This document shows positions 60,712 through 64,000 of a stretch of 64,000 nt of DNA, in pieces. The notes below the pieces were generated by a model. That model saw only the letters and a program-made list of their open reading frames with translations. It had not been told where the DNA came from and ran no database searches. A program made the position numbers and the translations under genes. How positions within the stretch are numbered: position 1 is the first letter of the stretch; each line of letters starts with the position of its first letter. This DNA comes from Pseudanabaena sp. ABRG5-3 (GTDB lineage: Bacteria; Cyanobacteriota; Cyanobacteriia; Pseudanabaenales; Pseudanabaenaceae). The stretch is from assembly GCF_003967015.1 (NCBI RefSeq), contig NZ_AP017560.1, positions 1,364,001 to 1,428,000 of the forward strand, read 5' to 3'.

Positions 60712-60930
60712 ATGGATAGCTATCAAGAAACTGAATATGTTTTGGGTAATTCCATCCTGATGCAACAGATCAGGCAGTTTCAACATAACGCTAAAAAATC
60801 ATCAATTAATCAATTAAGCCAGTCAATTGATTTTGACTATCTTGTAAGCAATCCTGACCTAGTAAAACAAATTCAATCAATAATCGAAGTCCATAAACAA
60901 AAGCATCATGCGGTCAATTGTGTTTCATGA
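60712..60930 (+). CDS. Antitoxin of the second YoeB-type pair
   Basis: This 72-residue helical protein (YQETEYVLGNSILMQQIRQF, VSNPDLVKQIQSIIEVHKQK) is encoded directly before a YoeB-type toxin and overlaps it by 23 bases, so it is the likely antitoxin. The sequence differs from the antitoxin at 3177, though both have ETEYxL near the start of the helical part. GCAT near 60690 and TATGATAA upstream might be promoter elements. Confidence 0.8.
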   Translation: MDSYQETEYVLGNSILMQQIRQFQHNAKKSSINQLSQSIDFDYLVSNPDLVKQIQSIIEVHKQKHHAVNCVS

Positions 60931-61174
60931 AGATACTTTGCAAGCTTATGAATATTTGAGGGAATCTAATAAATCTGTTCATAAAAAATTGCTAAGTATT
61001 CTCAAAGAGATGCAAAAAGCTGATCCCACTCAGGGAACTGGTAAACCAGAGGCATTGAGATATGAACTATCTGGATACTACTCTCGGAGACTATCAGATA
61101 AGGAGAGACTAATTTACAGTTTTGATGATGAAAATATACATATCATTGCGATTGGGGGACACTATGAAGAATAA
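60908..61174 (+). CDS. Txe/YoeB family toxin (second copy)
   Basis: This 88-residue protein matches YoeB/Txe: VFHEDTLQAYEYLRESNKS, GTGKPEALRYELSGYYSRRL, SDKERLIYSFDD and the end GGHYEE. Catalytic-type Glu, Arg and His are present. It shares GKPE-L-YEL and SRR with the toxin at 3406. It is followed by a perfect hairpin. Confidence 0.9.
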   Translation: MRSIVFHEDTLQAYEYLRESNKSVHKKLLSILKEMQKADPTQGTGKPEALRYELSGYYSRRLSDKERLIYSFDDENIHIIAIGGHYEE

Positions 61175-61180
61175 ATCATG

Positions 61181-61213
61181 AAAGAGAGTATGTGCAAAGC
61201 ACATACTCTCTTT
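61181..61213. terminator. Bidirectional terminator between YoeB and gor
   Basis: A perfect 15-bp stem AAAGAGAGTATGTGC with AAA loop, between convergent genes. Confidence 0.8.
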
Positions 61214-61215
61214 TG

Positions 61216-62583
61216 CTACATGGTGACAAACTCTTCTGCGGCAGTGGGGTGCATTGCCATCGTATTATCGAGATCTTTTTTGCAGCCGCCCATCGTGACG
61301 ACTAGAGACATACCTTGAATGATCTCGGCAGCATCTTTGCCCACCATATGTAAACCGACAACTCGTTCCTCTTCACCAACGACAATTAATTTCATCATTG
61401 TTTTGGCTTCACCACCTGCGAGACTGTAAAACATGGGGCGGAATTTTGTTTTATAGACTTTTACCCGATCGCCATATAGCTCAAGCGCTTTTTCTTCAGA
61501 TAAACCAACCGTAGCAGCTTCAGGTTGTGAGAACACAGCCGAGGGAATATTTTTGTGGCTGATAAAACGTGGTTTATGTCCATAAATAGTATCGGCAAAG
61601 GCGCGACCTTCAGCGATCGCTACGGGAGTTAAATTCACGCGATTAGTACAGTCGCCGATCGCATAGACATGGGGTTGATTGGTACAGCTATCTTCGGTAA
61701 CAGCGATCGCGCCATTAACGACTGCTATTCCTGCTTGGTCTAGACTGAGTGGTGCTAAATTGGGCTTGCGTCCTGTTGCCGATAAGACAACATCAGCATT
61801 GACTTGTTGTGTCTTGCCTTCTCCATCATTAAAGGAAATCATTAATGCGCTTTCATGCTCCTGACTATTCTTGGTAATCTTGAGTGAATTGCTATCAATG
61901 CAGGTGTGGAAATTGATGCCATGATTGACCATCCCCTCTTGCACATTAGTACGTACATCATTGTCAAATCCTTTTAAAATATAGCGATCGCGGATGATTT
62001 GTGTAACCTCGGCTCCGAGTCCACGCATGATGCCCGCAAACTCAGTCCCAATATAGCCACCCCCAATCACCGCAAATCGTTTGGGAAACTGTGGCAGCAA
62101 AAACATCTCCTTAGATGTGATGGCATATTCAATACCTGCTAAATTGGGTTTAAAGGCTTCACCACCTACAGCGATTAGAATGCGTTCAGCGGTAAATTGG
62201 CGATCGCCTACTGCCACCGTATGAGCTTCAACAAATTTGGCAAATCCTGAAATTAGCTCCACATTATTCTTTTCTAAGAAACTAATGTGCAATTTATTTA
62301 GACGCGATACTTCTGTTTGAATAGCATTACGGAGTTTCTCCCAATCCAAAGTCCCTTCAGGAATTGTCCAGCCATAGCCTGCGGATTCATGGGGGAAATG
62401 GGAAAAGTGAGACGCATAAACCATCAACTTTTTGGGGACACAACCACGAATTACACAAGTGCCACCTACTAAGTCTCCTTCCGCGATCGCTACTTTTGCG
62501 CCATAGCTGGCGGCGCGTTTTGAGGCAGCCAGTCCACCGCTACCTGCCCCAATTACAAATAAGTCATAATCAAACTTGGTCAT
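61216..62583 (-). CDS. gor: Glutathione-disulfide reductase
   Basis: This FAD enzyme reduces glutathione disulfide with NADPH. The 455 residues show the FAD fold (FVIGAGSGGLAASKRA), redox disulfide GGTCVIRGCVPKKL, NADP fold (FAVIGGGYIGTEFAGIM), YAIGDCTNRVNLTPVAIAEG and the C-terminal His-Glu (MHPTAAEEFVTM). It protects against oxidative stress. Start is ATG at 62583. Confidence 0.95.
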   Translation of the reverse strand: MTKFDYDLFVIGAGSGGLAASKRAASYGAKVAIAEGDLVGGTCVIRGCVPKKLMVYASHFSHFPHESAGYGWTIPEGTLDWEKLRNAIQTEVSRLNKLHISFLEKNNVELISGFAKFVEAHTVAVGDRQFTAERILIAVGGEAFKPNLAGIEYAITSKEMFLLPQFPKRFAVIGGGYIGTEFAGIMRGLGAEVTQIIRDRYILKGFDNDVRTNVQEGMVNHGINFHTCIDSNSLKITKNSQEHESALMISFNDGEGKTQQVNADVVLSATGRKPNLAPLSLDQAGIAVVNGAIAVTEDSCTNQPHVYAIGDCTNRVNLTPVAIAEGRAFADTIYGHKPRFISHKNIPSAVFSQPEAATVGLSEEKALELYGDRVKVYKTKFRPMFYSLAGGEAKTMMKLIVVGEEERVVGLHMVGKDAAEIIQGMSLVVTMGGCKKDLDNTMAMHPTAAEEFVTM

Positions 62584-62646
62584 ATTTTTATTTGCAAATA
62601 ATCTTATAAATATTATTTATGATTGTATTCATACTAAAGGAGTTCC

Positions 62647-62681
62647 AACATAAAGACGGCGCATTGCGCCGCCTTTATGTT
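62647..62681 (-). terminator. Terminator after the carbonic anhydrase gene
   Basis: AACATAAAGACGGCGC pairs with GCGCCGCCTTTATGTT around ATT with one mismatch; it is 13 bases past the stop at 62694. Confidence 0.75.
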
Positions 62682-62693
62682 TAAAGATGATAT

Positions 62694-63488
62694 TTATCGA
62701 TGTAACTCAATGCTTCTACCGTTGGTCGGTTGCACTGGACGCGCATCAACTTGATAAATTTTGGCAAAAGCTTCAATCTGTTCTTCAGAAACCGCCATAG
62801 GTTCTACCAAAAGATTCCATTTCACCCCTTCGCTGCATGGTGGCGTAGTTAGAGAACCCACATAACTATAGTAGGCTTTACTTCTTGGCAAGAGATTTAT
62901 CGCATTAATTAGGCGATCGCTAACAGTATTTGTTTTGCCTGTTTCAGGAATATTCTGCCACACTTCCTCAATCACAGGATTAGCAAGACCTTCAGTAAGT
63001 AAAACTCCTACTACTGCAAGCTTTCCTGCATCATTGCGATGAACTAAATGCAGTTCCAAAGCAGAGGCTTTGCTATTAATTGTATGTTCGCTAGGGGTAT
63101 GGAAATGGAACTGGAGTAGAGAATACTTTTCGCCATTAATACTCACGCTGCTACCTTGTTCATAGTTGACCTGAATGGTGTGACCATTATTGACCACTAC
63201 TAAAGGAGTAGGCTTGTAATCAAAATTGATATTTGTTGGTGTACTGACAACAGGATTTTTGATATTGATAGGAGATTGAGCTTTACCAAACTCACATAGC
63301 TCAAAATCTCTATTTAGTTGTCCCCACTGAGTTGGATTTTCTGTGCCTCCATATCCCCAATGCGAACCTCCAGAGCTTGCAAATACTGGTGTAGATAGGA
63401 ACAAACATGTAATAGCTACTATGGCGATCGCCAACAGTGACAGCATATTTTTAATATTCTTGTCACGATTTGGATGGGTCTCATTCAT
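62694..63488 (-). CDS. Alpha-type carbonic anhydrase, exported
   Basis: This 264-residue enzyme interconverts CO2 and bicarbonate. It has a signal peptide (LLAIAIVAITCLFLSTPVFA) so acts in the periplasm. Zinc ligands and core are in LLQFHFHTPSEHTINSKA and LELHLVHRN; HWGYGGTENPTQWGQL and SLTTPPCSEGVKWNLL are also typical. Together with chpX it belongs to inorganic carbon uptake. Confidence 0.93.
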   Translation of the reverse strand: MNETHPNRDKNIKNMLSLLAIAIVAITCLFLSTPVFASSGGSHWGYGGTENPTQWGQLNRDFELCEFGKAQSPINIKNPVVSTPTNINFDYKPTPLVVVNNGHTIQVNYEQGSSVSINGEKYSLLQFHFHTPSEHTINSKASALELHLVHRNDAGKLAVVGVLLTEGLANPVIEEVWQNIPETGKTNTVSDRLINAINLLPRSKAYYSYVGSLTTPPCSEGVKWNLLVEPMAVSEEQIEAFAKIYQVDARPVQPTNGRSIELHR

Positions 63489-63719
63489 GGGATTACTAGC
63501 TCTCTTGCTGAATTAGAAACAAATATTTAGCAACCACCAGCCCCGATTCATATCCCAATTAAGTCAGGAGTCAATACCTGTGGCTGCACCACAGGTTTTC
63601 TGGCTTTTATGTTTAATTGCGCCCATCTACTTAATTGAATTCGGCTTTATTTGGTTTGCAGTACAAGCCACTATAAAATGAACTTAGTAGTTTATTAAAT
63701 AGTTAACAATAAATAAGTT

Positions 63720-64000
63720 ATGTCGCTAACGCCCGCTTTATTCGGACAGCTTGCACAAGGAATGGGCATATTTGTCTTGGTCTGTGCTTTGATTACAGGA
63801 TTGGCTGTCGCTCGGCAGTGGAGTTGGCGCTATCGGATGGTAGGTGTAACCCTGTTTTCAGTTGTGCTAGTTGTAGGACTTTTTTCCCTCAGTTTTGAGC
63901 CAATTACCCGTTCGTCGACTGAAGGATCTGCCCCATTCAAACTTGTTTACGATCGCTTTGGTCCTCAAGCCACGATTGCAGTTGAACCCACAATTACCCC
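63720..64000 (+). CDS. Ycf51-like (DUF2518) membrane protein, partial
   Basis: The ATG at 63720 opens a frame that leaves the window. The visible 93 codons read MSLTPALFGQLAQGMGIFVL, two membrane segments (to VALFSL-type helix) and FKLVYDRFGPQATIAVEPTI. This matches my recollection of Ycf51, a protein of cyanobacteria and plastid genomes with unknown role. It is divergent from the carbonic anhydrase gene. Confidence 0.75.
   Translation, partial: MSLTPALFGQLAQGMGIFVLVCALITGLAVARQWSWRYRMVGVTLFSVVLVVGLFSLSFEPITRSSTEGSAPFKLVYDRFGPQATIAVEPTIT

Noticed and set aside
63576-63596. ACCTGTGG/CCACAGGT hairpin as a terminator
   Set aside because: It lies between divergent genes (carbonic anhydrase and the Ycf51-like gene), so no transcript would end there; too short to call otherwise.

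Overview
The window is chromosomal DNA from a cyanobacterium. It carries psaE (photosystem I), the ndhC-ndhK-ndhJ operon, a heme oxygenase of the phycobilin pathway, a CO2-hydration subunit of NDH-1 and a Ycf51-like gene. The palindrome GCGATCGC (HIP1) is scattered through most of it. A Pseudanabaena-like lineage is my guess from overall gene flavour; the sequence alone does not prove it.

Layout. 0-2.8 kb: kdpB (cut by the left edge) and kdpA, a K+ pump operon on the minus strand. 3.0-11.05 kb: an accessory island. It opens with a YoeB-type toxin-antitoxin (TA) pair and a decayed second copy of its antitoxin, then a large HelD-like helicase with an embedded nuclease-like segment. After that comes a run of small TA modules (nucleotidyltransferase remnant, VapBC, DUF433/DUF5615 three times, MNT/HEPN, RelBE). 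Each module from 7.8 kb on is preceded by a copy of one short sequence that reads like the C-terminal tail of a type II restriction-modification protein. Several toxins are broken while their antitoxins stay open. 11.1-12.9 kb: a histidine kinase and NarL-type regulator with a 34-bp perfect palindrome between them. 13-24.6 kb: housekeeping and conserved cyanobacterial genes (mutM, psaE, L,D-transpeptidase, methyltransferase, infC, aroB, holA, a sugar transferase, an RTX protein).

24.9-26.4 kb: a site-2-protease-like membrane protein that seems to have lost its zinc motif. 26.75-30.7 kb: dnaB interrupted by two inteins, one in the Walker A loop. 31.4-35.9 kb: two glycosyltransferases and a HAD-family protein, probably for surface polysaccharide. 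36-39.8 kb: a CO2-hydration protein, panB, and an HU-like gene overlapping an ArsA-like ATPase gene. 40.3-41.1 kb: an unrecognised small protein overlapping a PIN-domain protein, likely another TA pair. 41-50.9 kb: an Ig-like/propeller protein, a frameshifted Uma2 gene, a ketoacyl synthase, bioY, serA, a CHRD protein, a TauE-type permease, a hydrolase and apt.

51.1-54.2 kb is the most interesting locus. A small Bell-like, possibly membrane-active protein ends in a motif that is repeated at the start of the next gene, a TPR protein. This is the arrangement expected of an amyloid-motif signalling pair (effector plus receptor), and the TPR gene is bracketed by direct repeats. 54.5-56.7 kb encodes a periplasmic-binding-protein domain fused to a pentameric ligand-gated ion channel. 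The right end holds tRNA-His, a Uma2 gene, ndhCKJ, heme oxygenase, a second YoeB module, glutathione reductase, an alpha carbonic anhydrase and a partial Ycf51-like gene.

Intergenic regions are full of long, near-perfect hairpins. Some are terminators between convergent genes. Others belong to repeat families whose flanks are conserved while both hairpin arms change together.
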